From Streptomyces sp. NBC_01803 (GTDB taxonomy: Bacteria > Actinomycetota > Actinomycetes > Streptomycetales > Streptomycetaceae), in NCBI RefSeq assembly GCF_035917415.1, contig NZ_CP109073.1, positions 5,140,001 to 5,204,000 on the forward strand: a stretch of DNA of 64,000 bases, given 5' to 3'. Each line of letters opens with the position of its first letter. Positions within the stretch are counted from its first letter, which is position 1. This document shows positions 20,732 to 29,862 of this stretch, one piece after another. The notes under the pieces were generated by a model. The model saw only the letters and a list, made by a program, of their open reading frames with translations. It did not search any database and was not told the DNA's origin. The position numbers and the translations under genes were made by a program.

Positions 20732-20753
20732 CGATTCGCGCACCGGCGAATCG
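20732..20753. promoter_or_regulatory. palindrome in the parA upstream region
   Basis: cgattcgc (20732-20739) and gcgaatcg (20746-20753) are perfect 8-bp arms around gcaccg. It stands in a locally AT-richer stretch between the ald terminator and the parA promoter. It does not resemble the Streptomyces parS consensus (gtttcacgtgaaac). It could be an operator for the ribbon-helix-helix partner of ParA; this is inference. Confidence 0.4.
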
Positions 20754-20830
20754 CCCCACTGGCGAGCCTTGCGGCCTTGACAAGTGAATGTTCGACGGCC
20801 GACACATCCGTGCCGGTCCGGCGGATTGTG

Positions 20831-20860
20831 TTGCTGTGAACCACCGACACGCCATAGAGT
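20831..20860 (+). promoter_or_regulatory. probable parA operon promoter
   Basis: TTGCTG (20831-20836) and TAGAGT (20855-20860) are spaced by 18 bp. Transcription would start about 65 nt before the parA GTG, leaving room for the aaggagg site. Confidence 0.4.
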
Positions 20861-20932
20861 CGCCAAACGTCGGCATGGTGCAAGCTGACCCTGTCAAGAA
20901 GTTACCTGGTCCCCAAGGAGGTAAGACGACTT

Positions 20933-22099
20933 GTGAATGAGTCGACAATTACTCCCGGGGGAGGACAACCAGGGGCCCCGCAGGCGCGTCAGGGCGTCGC
21001 GGAGCCGACGGGCATGGGCTCCGTCGCTGTCCACACCTACGCAACCCACCAGAGCCAGTCGAGCATGACAGCGCATCAGAGCACGGACGGCCGCGAGGCC
21101 AACACCATGGCAGGAAACCGGATGACCGGCGAAGCCGACCGTCTTCCCGACTACGAGGACCTCCCCGACGGGCAGTTCTACGACCCGGACGCGGAGTACG
21201 AGCCCGACCCCGAATACGCGGCCACCATCGCGCCCGACGCGGCCCGGCAGCGCCGCGAGCGCATCGGTCCCACCGGCCGCCCGCTGCCGTACTTCCCGAT
21301 CCCCGGCCCGCTCACCGAGCGCGGCCCGGCGCAGATCATCGCCATGTGCAACCAGAAGGGCGGAGTCGGCAAGACGACTTCGACCATCAACCTGGGCGCG
21401 GCGCTCGCCGAGTACGGCCGCCGGGTGCTGCTGGTCGACTTCGACCCGCAGGGCGCGCTGTCCGTCGGTCTGGGCGTCAACCCCATGGAGCTGGACCTCA
21501 CCATCTACAACCTGCTCATGGAGCGGGGCATGGCCCCGGACGAGGTGCTGCTGAAGACGGCGATCGCCGGCATGGACCTGCTGCCGAGCAACATCGACCT
21601 GTCCGCGGCCGAAGTGCAGCTGGTCAGCGAGGTGGCCCGCGAGTCCACGCTCCAGCGCGCCCTCCAACCGCTGCTCAGCGATTACGACTTCATCATCATC
21701 GACTGCCAGCCGTCCCTCGGCCTGCTCACCGTGAACGCGCTCACCGCGGCGCACAAGGTGATCGTCCCGCTGGAGTGCGAGTTCTTCGCCCTGCGCGGGG
21801 TCGCGCTGCTGACCGAGACGATCGAGAAGGTGCAGGAGAGACTCAACCCCGACCTGCGCCTGGACGGCATCCTCGCGACGATGTACGACTCCCGCACGGT
21901 GCACAGCCGTGAGGTGCTCGCCCGGGTCGTCGAGGCGTTCGACGACAACGTCTACCACACGGTCATCGGCCGGACCGTCCGGTTCCCCGAGACCACGGTC
22001 GCGGGCGAGCCGATCACCACCTACGCCTCCAACTCCGTCGGGGCAGCCGCCTATCGCCAGCTCGCCAGGGAGGTGCTCGCCCGGTGCCACGCCGAGTGA
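20933..22099 (+). CDS. ParA/Soj-family ATPase
   Basis: The 388-aa protein has a ~110-residue acidic, flexible N-terminal extension and then a ParA domain: deviant Walker A CNQKGGVGKTTSTINLGAA (P-loop ~142-149), Walker A' VDFDPQGALSVGLG and Walker B FIIIDCQPSLGLLT. It lies away from oriC, without ParB, at the head of the scpA-scpB-rluB operon, as does Rv1708 in M. tuberculosis. A role in chromosome organisation together with ScpAB is likely but unproven. Start GTG follows aaggagg; the next gene starts 16 bp before its stop. Confidence 0.93.
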   Translation: MNESTITPGGGQPGAPQARQGVAEPTGMGSVAVHTYATHQSQSSMTAHQSTDGREANTMAGNRMTGEADRLPDYEDLPDGQFYDPDAEYEPDPEYAATIAPDAARQRRERIGPTGRPLPYFPIPGPLTERGPAQIIAMCNQKGGVGKTTSTINLGAALAEYGRRVLLVDFDPQGALSVGLGVNPMELDLTIYNLLMERGMAPDEVLLKTAIAGMDLLPSNIDLSAAEVQLVSEVARESTLQRALQPLLSDYDFIIIDCQPSLGLLTVNALTAAHKVIVPLECEFFALRGVALLTETIEKVQERLNPDLRLDGILATMYDSRTVHSREVLARVVEAFDDNVYHTVIGRTVRFPETTVAGEPITTYASNSVGAAAYRQLAREVLARCHAE

Positions 22100-22653
22100 G
22101 TCTCCCGGCGGCCGACGAACTGTTCCGTAGTACCGGGGGGGCCGCCGTGCAGCCCTCGACGCCTTCCGAGCCCGCGCCGGAGGACTCCGCCGCGCGGGTG
22201 CCCGCCCCGGCGGGCGAGCAGACGCCCCCCTCCGGGGAGGAGTCCGAGAGCGCTCCGCGCTCCCGCTCCCCGGAGGAGACGCGGCGCGCCAGACTCCAGC
22301 ACGCGACCGAGCGGATGACCCGCGAGGCTCCCGTGCCCGCGCAGCCGAGGCGCGAGCCGGCGCCCCCGGCCGGCGGCAAGAACGCCGCGCCCGCCTCGGC
22401 CCCGGCCACCCCGCGCAAGAACCGGGCGGCTCGCCGCCCGAGCGGGCGGGAGCGGCACGACGAGAAGATCACGGTCTACGTCTCCGCCGAGGAGCTGATG
22501 GACCTCGAACACGCCCGGCTGGTCCTGCGGGGCGAGCACGGACTGGCCGTGGACCGGGGCCGGATCGTCCGGGAGGCCGTCGCGGTCGTCCTGGCGGACC
22601 TGGAGTCCCGGGGCGACGCGAGCATCCTCGTCCGCCGCCTGCGCGGTCGCTGA
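22084..22653 (+). CDS. ribbon-helix-helix-like partner of ParA
   Basis: The 189-aa product has a disordered Pro/Ala/Glu-rich N-terminal two thirds and a conserved C-terminal segment (~128-189): strand KITVYVS, helix AEELMDLEHARLVL, loop, helix DRGRIVREAVAVVLADL. This beta-alpha-alpha pattern matches ribbon-helix-helix DNA-binding proteins, often partners of ParA ATPases. The GTG at 22084 overlaps the parA stop by 16 bp, so the two are translationally linked. No precise family can be named; DNA binding is inferred from the secondary-structure pattern. Confidence 0.75.
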   Translation: MPRRVSLPAADELFRSTGGAAVQPSTPSEPAPEDSAARVPAPAGEQTPPSGEESESAPRSRSPEETRRARLQHATERMTREAPVPAQPRREPAPPAGGKNAAPASAPATPRKNRAARRPSGRERHDEKITVYVSAEELMDLEHARLVLRGEHGLAVDRGRIVREAVAVVLADLESRGDASILVRRLRGR

Positions 22654-22660
22654 CCCCTCG

Positions 22661-24067
22661 ATGAGCACGACCGCACCCCGCCGCCGCCCCCTGGGAGCGG
22701 GCCCCGGCGCCCCGGCGGCGGTCAGCGGCGAACCCGACGGGACCCGGCTGAGACCGGACCCGACGGACGCGGCGGAGCCCTCCGGCGGTGACGCGCCGCC
22801 TCCGGCCTCCGAACCGCCGACCCGGCCGCGCGAGCCCGAGCCGACGGACGCGGCGGCCCCGGGCGGAGATGCGCCGCCTCCGGCCCCGGACCCGACGGAC
22901 GCGGCGGAGCCCTCCGGCGGTGACGCGCCGCCTCCGGCCTCCGAACCGCCGACCCGGCCGCGCGAGCCCGAGCCGACGGACGCGGCGGCCCCGGGCGGAG
23001 ATGCGCCGCCTCCGGCCCCGGACCCGACGGACGCGGCGGAGCCCTCCGGCGGTGACGCGGCGTTTCCTGGCCCCGCGACCGTCCCTGGGGCGCCTGCTCC
23101 GCCGCGGCGGGAATCGCCGCATGGGGCGGCTCCGCGCGCCGATGCGCCACTCGCCGTTCCCCAACCGCCGACCCGGCCGCGGGAGTCCGGGCGGCCGGAC
23201 GCGGGGGAGTCCCCGGGCGGTGAGGCGACGCCACTCCCGGGTCCGGAGGCGGCCGAGGAGCCGGACGACGGGCGGTTCAAGGTCGTCCTGGCCAACTTCG
23301 AGGGGCCCTTCGATCTGCTCCTTCAACTCATCTCCCGGCACAAGCTCGACGTCACCGAGGTCGCGCTGTCCCGGGTCACCGACGAGTTCATGGCGCACCT
23401 GCGCGCCATGGGCCCGGACTGGGATCTCGACCAGACCACCGAGTTCCTCGTCGTCGCCGCCACCCTCCTCGATCTCAAGGCCGCCCGGCTGCTGCCCACC
23501 GCCGAGGTGGAGGACGAGGCCGATCTCGCCCTCCTCGAAGCCCGCGACCTGCTCTTCGCCCGGCTCCTCCAGTACCGGGCGTACAAGCGCGTGGCCGACA
23601 TCTTCAACGAACGCCTCGCCGCCGAGGCCCTTCGCCACCCGCGCACCGTCGGCCTGGAGCCGCACCACGCCGCACTGTTGCCCGACGTCGTCATCAGCAT
23701 CGGCGCCGAGGGCTTCGCCCGGCTCGCCGTGAAGGCCATGCAGCCCAAGCCGAAGCCGCAGGTCTATATCGACCACATCCACGCCCCGCTGGTCAGCGTC
23801 CGCGAGCAGGCCGAGATCGTCATCGGGCGGCTGCGGGAGCTGAAGGAGGCCACGTTCGCCGAGCTGACCGGCGACGCCCCCGACACCCTCACCGTCGTCG
23901 CCCGGTTCCTGGCGCTCCTGGAGCTGTACCGCGAGCGCGCGGTCACGCTCGACCAGGACGAGGCGCTGGGCCCGCTGATCATCCGCTGGAGCGGCGCCGA
24001 GCCGGGCCGCGCGCTGGTCACCGACGAGTTCGACCAGGACATCACGCCCGAACCCGAGGAGGCATGA
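22661..24067 (+). CDS. scpA: segregation and condensation protein A (ScpA)
   Basis: ScpA is the kleisin that bridges SMC heads in the condensin complex with ScpB. The conserved core begins at ~205 (FKVVLANFEGPFDLLLQLI) and includes SRHKLDVTEVALSRVTDEF and the C-terminal winged helix LGPLIIRWSGAEPG. At 468 aa it is much longer than a typical ScpA (~250-350) because of an N-terminal Pro/Ala/Asp extension with a 44-residue tandem repeat. It sits 7 bases after the RHH gene and 7 bases before scpB. Confidence 0.93.
   Translation: MSTTAPRRRPLGAGPGAPAAVSGEPDGTRLRPDPTDAAEPSGGDAPPPASEPPTRPREPEPTDAAAPGGDAPPPAPDPTDAAEPSGGDAPPPASEPPTRPREPEPTDAAAPGGDAPPPAPDPTDAAEPSGGDAAFPGPATVPGAPAPPRRESPHGAAPRADAPLAVPQPPTRPRESGRPDAGESPGGEATPLPGPEAAEEPDDGRFKVVLANFEGPFDLLLQLISRHKLDVTEVALSRVTDEFMAHLRAMGPDWDLDQTTEFLVVAATLLDLKAARLLPTAEVEDEADLALLEARDLLFARLLQYRAYKRVADIFNERLAAEALRHPRTVGLEPHHAALLPDVVISIGAEGFARLAVKAMQPKPKPQVYIDHIHAPLVSVREQAEIVIGRLRELKEATFAELTGDAPDTLTVVARFLALLELYRERAVTLDQDEALGPLIIRWSGAEPGRALVTDEFDQDITPEPEEA
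22754..23064 (+). repeat. 132-bp tandem repeat inside scpA
   Basis: A near-perfect 132-bp unit (44 codons) starting ccggacccgacggacgc occurs at 22754, 22886 and partly at 23018, about 2.3 copies. It codes PTDAAEPSGGDAPPPAS-type sequence. The length is a multiple of three, so copy number can change without losing the kleisin core. Confidence 0.9.
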
Positions 24068-24074
24068 GCCCAGC

Positions 24075-24701
24075 ATGAGCACCGAGACGCGGGCACCCGA
24101 GCTCAAGCCCGCCCTGGAGGCCGTCCTCATGGTCGTCGACGAGCCGGCCACCGAGGAGCACCTGGCCAAGGTCCTCGGCCATCCCCGCCGCGCGGTCGCG
24201 GACGCGCTGCGCGAACTGGCCGACGAGTACGCCCGCGACGGCCGCGGCTTCGAGCTGCGGCTGATCGCCGGCGGCTGGCGTTACTACACCAGGCCCGAGT
24301 ACGCCGAGGCCGTCGAGAGCTTCGTGCTGGACGGCCAGCAGGCCCGCCTCACGCAGGCCGCCCTGGAGACCCTGGCGGTCGTCGCGTACCGCCAGCCGGT
24401 CAGCCGTTCCCGGGTCTCCGCCGTCCGGGGCGTGAACTGTGACGGCGTGATGCGGACCCTCCTCCAGCGCGGTCTGGTGGCCGAGGCGGGCGCCGAACCC
24501 GAAACAGGTGCGATCCTGTATGTGACGACGCACTACTTCCTGGAACGGATGGGCCTGCGCGGCCTGGACGAACTGCCCGAGCTCGCGCCCTTCCTCCCGG
24601 AGGCGGAACAGGTCGAGGGCGAGAGCCAGGAGGGGGTGCCGTCGTTCGACGTCGACGACCTCGACGCGACCGACAGCGGCGACTCTCCTACGGATCATTG
24701 A
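24075..24701 (+). CDS. scpB: segregation and condensation protein B (ScpB)
   Basis: ScpB binds the ScpA kleisin in the SMC complex. The 208-aa protein has tandem winged-helix domains: LKPALEAVLMVVDEPATEE at the N terminus, LIAGGWRYYTRPEYAE, and QAALETLAVVAYRQPVSRS then VRGVNCDGVMRTLLQRGLV in the second. The TGA stop at 24699-24701 shares its last base with the rluB ATG, so the genes are tightly coupled. Confidence 0.95.
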   Translation: MSTETRAPELKPALEAVLMVVDEPATEEHLAKVLGHPRRAVADALRELADEYARDGRGFELRLIAGGWRYYTRPEYAEAVESFVLDGQQARLTQAALETLAVVAYRQPVSRSRVSAVRGVNCDGVMRTLLQRGLVAEAGAEPETGAILYVTTHYFLERMGLRGLDELPELAPFLPEAEQVEGESQEGVPSFDVDDLDATDSGDSPTDH

Positions 24702-25669
24702 TGCGAAGCAGCGGCAGGAACAGCAACGGGAACTACCGGGGCGCGGGCAACGGCCGCGACGATCGGCGGCAGCCCGCCGGCCGTCCGCGCCCCGAGGAGC
24801 GCCGTCACGGCCAGAGCGGCGGCGCCCCGGTCCGCAAGCAGCGACCGGCGCCGGCCCGCTCCCGCGAGTACGACGCCCAGATCGAGGAGCGCAACCGCGC
24901 CCGTCACGACAAGCCCGCCGTCAAGCTCCCGAAGACCTTCGGCGACCAGGAGGGCGAGCGGCTCCAGAAGGTCCTCGCCCGCGCCGGGCTCGGCTCCCGC
25001 CGCGCCTGCGAGGAGCTGATCGAGCAGGCCCGGGTCGAGGTCAACGGCAAGATCGTCACCTCGCAGGGCCGTCGCGTGGACCCGCAGAAGGACGAGATCA
25101 AGGTCGACGGGCTGACCATCGCCGCCCAGTCGCACCTGTTCTTCGCCCTCAACAAGCCGGCCGGCGTCGTCTCCTCGATGGAGGACCCCGAGGGCCGCCA
25201 GTGCCTGGGCGACTACGTGCAGAACCGTGAGACCCGGCTCTTCCACGTCGGTCGGCTCGACACCGAGACCGAGGGCCTGATCCTCCTCACCAACCACGGT
25301 GAGCTGGCTCACCGCCTCACCCACCCCCGGTACGGCGTGACCAAGACCTACCTCGCCGCCATCCAGGGCCCCATCCCGCGCGACCTCGGCAAGCGGCTGA
25401 AGGACGGGATCCCGCTGGAGGACGGCTTCGCCCGCGCCGACCACTTCCGCATCGTGGAGAACACCGGGAAGAACTACCTGGTCGAGGTCACGCTGCACGA
25501 GGGCCGCAAGCACATCGTGCGCCGCATGCTCTCCGAGGCCGGCTTCCCGGTCGACAGGCTGGTGCGCACCAAGTTCGGTCCGATCGCGCTGGGCGACCAG
25601 AAGTCGGGCTGGCTGCGCCGGATGACCAACACCGAGGTCGGGCGGCTGATGAAGGAGGTCGGCCTCTGA
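24701..25669 (+). CDS. rluB: ribosomal large subunit pseudouridine synthase B
   Basis: This RluB/RsuA-family enzyme isomerises uridine in rRNA. The 322-aa protein has a basic, disordered ~80-residue N-terminal extension (RNSNGNYRGAGNGRDDRRQ), an S4 domain (LQKVLARAGLGSRRACEEL), and the catalytic motif VGRLDTETEGLILLTNHGE with the active Asp. The ATG at 24701 overlaps the scpB stop; an in-frame TTG lies one codon upstream. The scpA-scpB-rluB order is shared with mycobacteria. Confidence 0.93.
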   Translation: MRSSGRNSNGNYRGAGNGRDDRRQPAGRPRPEERRHGQSGGAPVRKQRPAPARSREYDAQIEERNRARHDKPAVKLPKTFGDQEGERLQKVLARAGLGSRRACEELIEQARVEVNGKIVTSQGRRVDPQKDEIKVDGLTIAAQSHLFFALNKPAGVVSSMEDPEGRQCLGDYVQNRETRLFHVGRLDTETEGLILLTNHGELAHRLTHPRYGVTKTYLAAIQGPIPRDLGKRLKDGIPLEDGFARADHFRIVENTGKNYLVEVTLHEGRKHIVRRMLSEAGFPVDRLVRTKFGPIALGDQKSGWLRRMTNTEVGRLMKEVGL

Positions 25670-25712
25670 CGGGGGCGGGCCTGACCGGGGCGGACGCGCT
25701 TCCGGCCCGCAT

Positions 25713-25718
25713 TACGCT
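25713..25718 (+). promoter_or_regulatory. -10 element of leaderless tyrA
   Basis: TACGCT is followed by 6 nt and the ATG at 25725. No Shine-Dalgarno is present. Confidence 0.55.
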
Positions 25719-25724
25719 GGGGCC

Positions 25725-26810
25725 ATGCGTACCGCCCTCGTCATCGGCACCGGCCTGATCGGGACCTCCATCGCGCTCGCGCTCTCCGCCCGGGGCGTGC
25801 GGGTGCACCTGGAGGACAGCGACCCCGATCAGCCCCGCACCGCCTCCGCCCTCGGCGCGGGCACCGAGGAGCCGCCCGGGGGACCGGTCGAGCTGGCCGT
25901 CGTCGCCGTGCCCCCCGCCCATATCGCGGCCACCGTGGCCGCCCTCCAGCGGCGCGGCGCGGCCCGCGCCTACGTGGACGTCGGCAGCGTCAAGGGCGGC
26001 CCGTGCCGGGAGCTCACCGGGCTTGACGGGGACCTGCGCACGTACCTGGGCACGCACCCCATGTCGGGCCGCGAACGGTCCGGGCCGCTGGCCGCCACCG
26101 CCGACCTCTTCGAGGGCAAGCCCTGGGTGCTGACCCCGGTGCCCGAGACCGAGACCGAGGTGCTGAACCTGGCGCTGGAGCTGGTCGCGCTGTGCCGGGC
26201 CGTGCCGGTGGTGATGGACGCCGACGCGCACGACCGGGCCGTCGCCCTCGTCTCCCACACCCCCCAGCTCCTGTCCAGCCTGGTGGCCGCGCGGCTGGAG
26301 ACCGCCGACGAGGTCGCCGTACGGCTGTGCGGGCAGGGCATCCTCGATGTGACCCGCATCGCCGCCTCCGACCCGGGGATGTGGATCGAGATCCTCTCCG
26401 CCAATCCCGGCCCGGTCGCCGACATCCTCTCCGAGGTCGCCGCCGACCTCGACGAGACCGTCCGCTCGCTGCGCGCCATGGAATCCGCCGACGACGCCAA
26501 GCGTGGCGGCGGCGCCGCCGGGATCGAGGCCGTGCTGCGGCGCGGCAACGCGGGCCGGGAGCGCGTCCCCGGCAAGCACGGCACCGCGCCCGCCGCGTAC
26601 GAGACGGTGGCGGTGCTGATCACCGACCAGCCGGGGGAGCTGGCCCGCATCTTCGCCGACGCGGGCCGGGCCGGCGTCAACATCGAGGACGTCCGCATCG
26701 AGCACGCCACCGGGCAGCAGGCCGGCCTCGTCCAGCTCATGGTGGAGCCCAACGCGGTCCCGGTCCTGATCGCGTCCCTGCGGGAACGGGGCTGGTCCAT
26801 CCGGCAGTAG
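25725..26810 (+). CDS. tyrA: prephenate dehydrogenase
   Basis: TyrA converts prephenate to 4-hydroxyphenylpyruvate in tyrosine synthesis. The 361-aa protein opens with the Rossmann loop VIGTGLIGTSIALAL, carries the substrate-site LGTHPMSGRERSG and VALVSHTPQLLSS, and ends in an ACT domain (~285-360, VAVLITDQPGELARIFADA), which suggests feedback control by an aromatic amino acid. It precedes cmk by about 110 bases and has its own leaderless promoter. Confidence 0.94.
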   Translation: MRTALVIGTGLIGTSIALALSARGVRVHLEDSDPDQPRTASALGAGTEEPPGGPVELAVVAVPPAHIAATVAALQRRGAARAYVDVGSVKGGPCRELTGLDGDLRTYLGTHPMSGRERSGPLAATADLFEGKPWVLTPVPETETEVLNLALELVALCRAVPVVMDADAHDRAVALVSHTPQLLSSLVAARLETADEVAVRLCGQGILDVTRIAASDPGMWIEILSANPGPVADILSEVAADLDETVRSLRAMESADDAKRGGGAAGIEAVLRRGNAGRERVPGKHGTAPAAYETVAVLITDQPGELARIFADAGRAGVNIEDVRIEHATGQQAGLVQLMVEPNAVPVLIASLRERGWSIRQ

Positions 26811-26919
26811 CCGGGCCGGTAGGCTTCCCCCCGGGGGGCGGTTGGCCCTCCCTTCTCCAGAGGTCTCCCTCCGCGCTTCACGAGCACGTCAGCGGAGCAT
26901 GAGAAAGGTGCGCACCGCC

Positions 26920-27618
26920 GTGGCTGATCTTCCCGCCATTCCCGTCATCGTCGCCATCGATGGCCCCTCCGGCACGGGCAAGTCCAGCACCTCGAAGGCC
27001 GTGGCCTCGCGCATGGAGCTCGGCTACCTCGACACCGGCGCCCAGTACCGCGCGATGACGTGGTGGATGCTGGCCAACGGCATCGACGTCGACGACCCCG
27101 CCGCCGTGGCCGCCGCCGCGGCCAAGCCCACGATCGTCAGCGGCACCGACCCCAAGGCGCCCACCATCACGGTCGACGGCACGGACGTCTCCGGGCCGAT
27201 CCGGGGCCGGGAGGTCACCGCGGCGGTGAGCGCGGTCAGCGCGGTCCCCGAGGTGCGCACCAGGATCACCGAGCTCCAGCGTTCCATCGCCGCCGAGGCC
27301 CCCGTGGGCATCGTGGTCGAGGGCCGCGACATCGGCACCACGGTGCTGCCGGACGCCGACATCAAGGTCTTCCTGACCGCCTCGCCCGAGGCCAGGGCCG
27401 CCCGCCGCAGCGCCGAGCTGAAGGGCAGGGAGTCCGCCGATGTCGCCGCGACCAGGGCCGCGCTCATCAAGCGGGACGCCGCCGACTCCGGCCGGAAGAC
27501 CTCGCCGCTGGCCAAGGCGGACGACGCCATCGAGGTGGACACCACCGAGCTCTCCCTGCCCCAGGTCATCGAGTGCGTCGTCACCCTCATCGAAGAGCGG
27601 AAGCGGCGAGGACGGTGA
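26920..27618 (+). CDS. cmk: cytidylate kinase
   Basis: Cmk phosphorylates CMP and dCMP with ATP. The 232-aa protein begins with the P-loop IVAIDGPSGTGKSSTSKA, then GYLDTGAQYRAMTWW, and includes VVEGRDIGTTVLPDA and AEARAARRSAEL-like NMP-binding sequence. The GTG at 26920 is preferred because aaagg lies ~9 nt upstream and the P-loop follows within ~12 residues; ATG 26899 is an alternative with poor spacing. The stop overlaps the next start (GTGA at 27615-27618). Confidence 0.94.
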   Translation: MADLPAIPVIVAIDGPSGTGKSSTSKAVASRMELGYLDTGAQYRAMTWWMLANGIDVDDPAAVAAAAAKPTIVSGTDPKAPTITVDGTDVSGPIRGREVTAAVSAVSAVPEVRTRITELQRSIAAEAPVGIVVEGRDIGTTVLPDADIKVFLTASPEARAARRSAELKGRESADVAATRAALIKRDAADSGRKTSPLAKADDAIEVDTTELSLPQVIECVVTLIEERKRRGR

Positions 27619-28403
27619 CCCCGCGGGGCGTCCGTGGCGCCGCCGCCGCCCGCCGGCCGGCGTTCGGCGTCGTCCACGCCGCCTGGCGGCCCCGGGCGCC
27701 CGGCGCCTGGCGGGTTCCGGCGGCCGGGCCGGTGAACCTCGCGGGCAACCACGCGCACTACCTGGACGGCCCGGTCCTGATGGGCACCGCCCCGCGCCCG
27801 GTGCGTTTCCTGGGCAAGCGCGAGGCGTTCGTCGGGTCGGCCGGCCCGTTCCCGCGCGGCCTCGGGCAGATCGACGGGGGCCGGGGCCGCCCCGACCGGA
27901 CCCCGATCGCCGCCGCGCTCGGTGTGTTCGGCGCCGGGGGAGTGCCCGGCATCTTCCCCGAGGGCACCCGCACCGAGGGCACCCGCACCGAGGGCACCCG
28001 CACCGAGGGCACCCGCACCGAGGGCGACTTCGCCGCCATCCGGTCCGGCCTCGCGTACCTCGCGCCGCGCTCGGGGACCCCCGTCGTGCCGGTCGCGGTG
28101 CTGGGCGGCGGCGACCGCCGGGGGCGGCTGATAACGGCGCTGCCACCGATCCGCGGCCGGATCGACGGGGTCTTCGGCGACCCGTTCACCCCCGGGACGG
28201 GCGACGGACGGCTGACCAGGGCGGCGCTGGACGAGGCGACCGCGCATCCAGGCGCGGCTGACCGCCCAACTGAAGGACGCCAGGCGGCGCACCGGCCGCT
28301 GAGCGACACTGGACGGGCAGCATCCGTCCCTCCCACCCACTTTCCAACGGACCGAGGTACAGGACTCCATGAACGACCAGAACCACCCGGGCGCGCTCGG
28401 TGA
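27615..28403 (+). CDS. PlsC-like acyltransferase with frameshifted C terminus
   Basis: The protein matches actinobacterial 1-acylglycerol-3-phosphate acyltransferases encoded between cmk and der. The HX4D motif is present (NHAHYLDGP), as are [19 protein letters not shown] and FPEGTR. Two features are abnormal. A 15-bp repeat inserts Thr-Glu-Gly-Thr-Arg units directly after the FPEGTR catalytic block. After LDEAT (~28240) the frame changes: the expected ending [19 protein letters not shown] with stop at 28300-28302 lies in another frame, whereas the open frame runs on to 28403 into der. It may be a real frameshift, making an altered or non-functional enzyme, or a sequencing error. The GTG start overlaps the cmk stop. 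Confidence 0.75.
   Translation: MTPRGVRGAAAARRPAFGVVHAAWRPRAPGAWRVPAAGPVNLAGNHAHYLDGPVLMGTAPRPVRFLGKREAFVGSAGPFPRGLGQIDGGRGRPDRTPIAAALGVFGAGGVPGIFPEGTRTEGTRTEGTRTEGTRTEGDFAAIRSGLAYLAPRSGTPVVPVAVLGGGDRRGRLITALPPIRGRIDGVFGDPFTPGTGDGRLTRAALDEATAHPGAADRPTEGRQAAHRPLSDTGRAASVPPTHFPTDRGTGLHERPEPPGRAR
27960..28019 (+). repeat. 15-bp tandem repeat in the plsC-like gene
   Basis: gagggcacccgcacc is repeated exactly four times (27960, 27975, 27990, 28005), then a partial copy. It duplicates the Glu-Gly-Thr-Arg-Thr part of the FPEGTR motif, adding about 20 residues beside the phosphate-binding site. Confidence 0.95.
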
Positions 28404-29817
28404 CACCGAATACGCCGAGTTCATGGAGCTCGCCACCCAACAGGGCTTCGACGCCGAGGAGATCGACGGCGAGCTGGCCGCCGCCGACATCGGCCCGCTG
28501 CCGGTGCTCGCCGTCGTCGGCCGGCCGAATGTCGGCAAGTCCACTCTGGTGAACCGGATTCTCGGCCGCCGCGAGGCCGTGGTCGAGGACCGCCCCGGCG
28601 TCACCAGGGACCGCGTCACCTACGAGACCGAGTGGGCCGGCCGCCGCTTCAAGATCGTCGACACCGGCGGCTGGGAGCAGGACGTGCTGGGCATCCAGGC
28701 GTCCGTCGCCGCCCAGGCCGAGTTCGCCATCGAGGCCGCCGACGCCGTCGTCCTGGTCGTGGACGCCACGGTCGGGGCCACCGACACCGACGAGGCCGTG
28801 GTCAAGCTGCTGCGCCGGTCCGGGAAGCCGGTCGTGCTGTGCGCCAACAAGGTCGACGGCTTCTCCATGGAGGCCGAAGCCGCCTACCTGTGGTCGCTGG
28901 GCCTCGGCGAGCCGCACCCGGTCTCCGCGCTGCACGGCCGGGGCACCGGCGACATGCTCGACGCGGTGCTGGAGGTGATGCCGGAGGCGCCCGCCGACAC
29001 GTTCGCCACCGGGACCGGCGGCCCGCGCCGCATCGCCCTCATCGGCCGTCCGAACGTCGGCAAGTCGTCCCTGCTGAACAAGGTCGCCGGCGAGGAGCGG
29101 GTCGTCGTGGACCCGGTGGCGGGCACCACCCGGGACCCGGTGGACGAGCTGATCGACCTCGGCGGGAAGACCTGGCGATTCGTCGACACGGCCGGCATCA
29201 GGCGCCGCGTCCACCTCCAGGACGGTGCCGACTACTACGCCTCGCTGCGCACCGCCGCGGCTTTGGAGAAGGCCGAGGCCGCAGTGGTGCTGATCGACGT
29301 CAGCGAGCCCATCACCGTGCAGGACATCCGCATCATCACCATGGCGGTGGACGCGGGCCGCGCTCTGGTCATCGCCTACAACAAGTGGGACACGATGGAC
29401 GAGGAGCGCCGCTTCTACCTGGAGCGGGAGATCGAGCAGGAGCTCGTCCAGGTGCAGTGGGCGCCCCGGGTCAACATCTCGGCGCGCACCGGTCGGCACA
29501 TGGAAAAGCTGGTGCCGGCCATCGAGACGGCGTTGGAGAGCTGGGAGAGCCGGGTGTCCACCGGGAAGCTGAACGGCTTCCTCGGCGAGCTGGTCGCCGC
29601 CCACCCGCACCCGGTGCGGGGCGGCAAGCAGCCCCGGATCCTGTTCGGCACCCAGGCGGGAACGCGCCCGCCGCGCTTCGTGCTGTTCGCCTCCGGCTTC
29701 CTGGAGGCCGGCTACCGCCGCTTCATCGAGCGGCGGCTGCGTGAGGAGTTCGGCTTCGCGGGCACCCCGATCCAGCTGTCCGTGCGGGTGCGGGAGAAGC
29801 GCGGCCGGAAGAAGTGA
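28369..29817 (+). CDS. der: ribosome biogenesis GTPase Der (EngA)
   Basis: Der is an essential double-GTPase for 50S assembly. The 482-aa protein has two G domains: the first with [16 protein letters not shown] and DRPGVTRDR (~46-90), the second with [16 protein letters not shown] and GTTRDPVDE (~225-265), each followed by DTGG/DTAG and NKxD (NKVD, NKWD), and a C-terminal KH-like domain. Start ATG follows cgaggtacagg. The frameshifted plsC-like frame overlaps its first codons. Confidence 0.96.
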   Translation: MNDQNHPGALGDTEYAEFMELATQQGFDAEEIDGELAAADIGPLPVLAVVGRPNVGKSTLVNRILGRREAVVEDRPGVTRDRVTYETEWAGRRFKIVDTGGWEQDVLGIQASVAAQAEFAIEAADAVVLVVDATVGATDTDEAVVKLLRRSGKPVVLCANKVDGFSMEAEAAYLWSLGLGEPHPVSALHGRGTGDMLDAVLEVMPEAPADTFATGTGGPRRIALIGRPNVGKSSLLNKVAGEERVVVDPVAGTTRDPVDELIDLGGKTWRFVDTAGIRRRVHLQDGADYYASLRTAAALEKAEAAVVLIDVSEPITVQDIRIITMAVDAGRALVIAYNKWDTMDEERRFYLEREIEQELVQVQWAPRVNISARTGRHMEKLVPAIETALESWESRVSTGKLNGFLGELVAAHPHPVRGGKQPRILFGTQAGTRPPRFVLFASGFLEAGYRRFIERRLREEFGFAGTPIQLSVRVREKRGRKK

Positions 29818-29862
29818 CCCGCGGGCCGTCCGGCCAGGCCCACCGGGCCGCCGGGAGCCATC

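Noticed and set aside
20732..20753. Chromosomal parS site
   Set aside because: The palindrome cgattcgc/gcgaatcg does not match the known Streptomyces parS sequence gtttcacgtgaaac.
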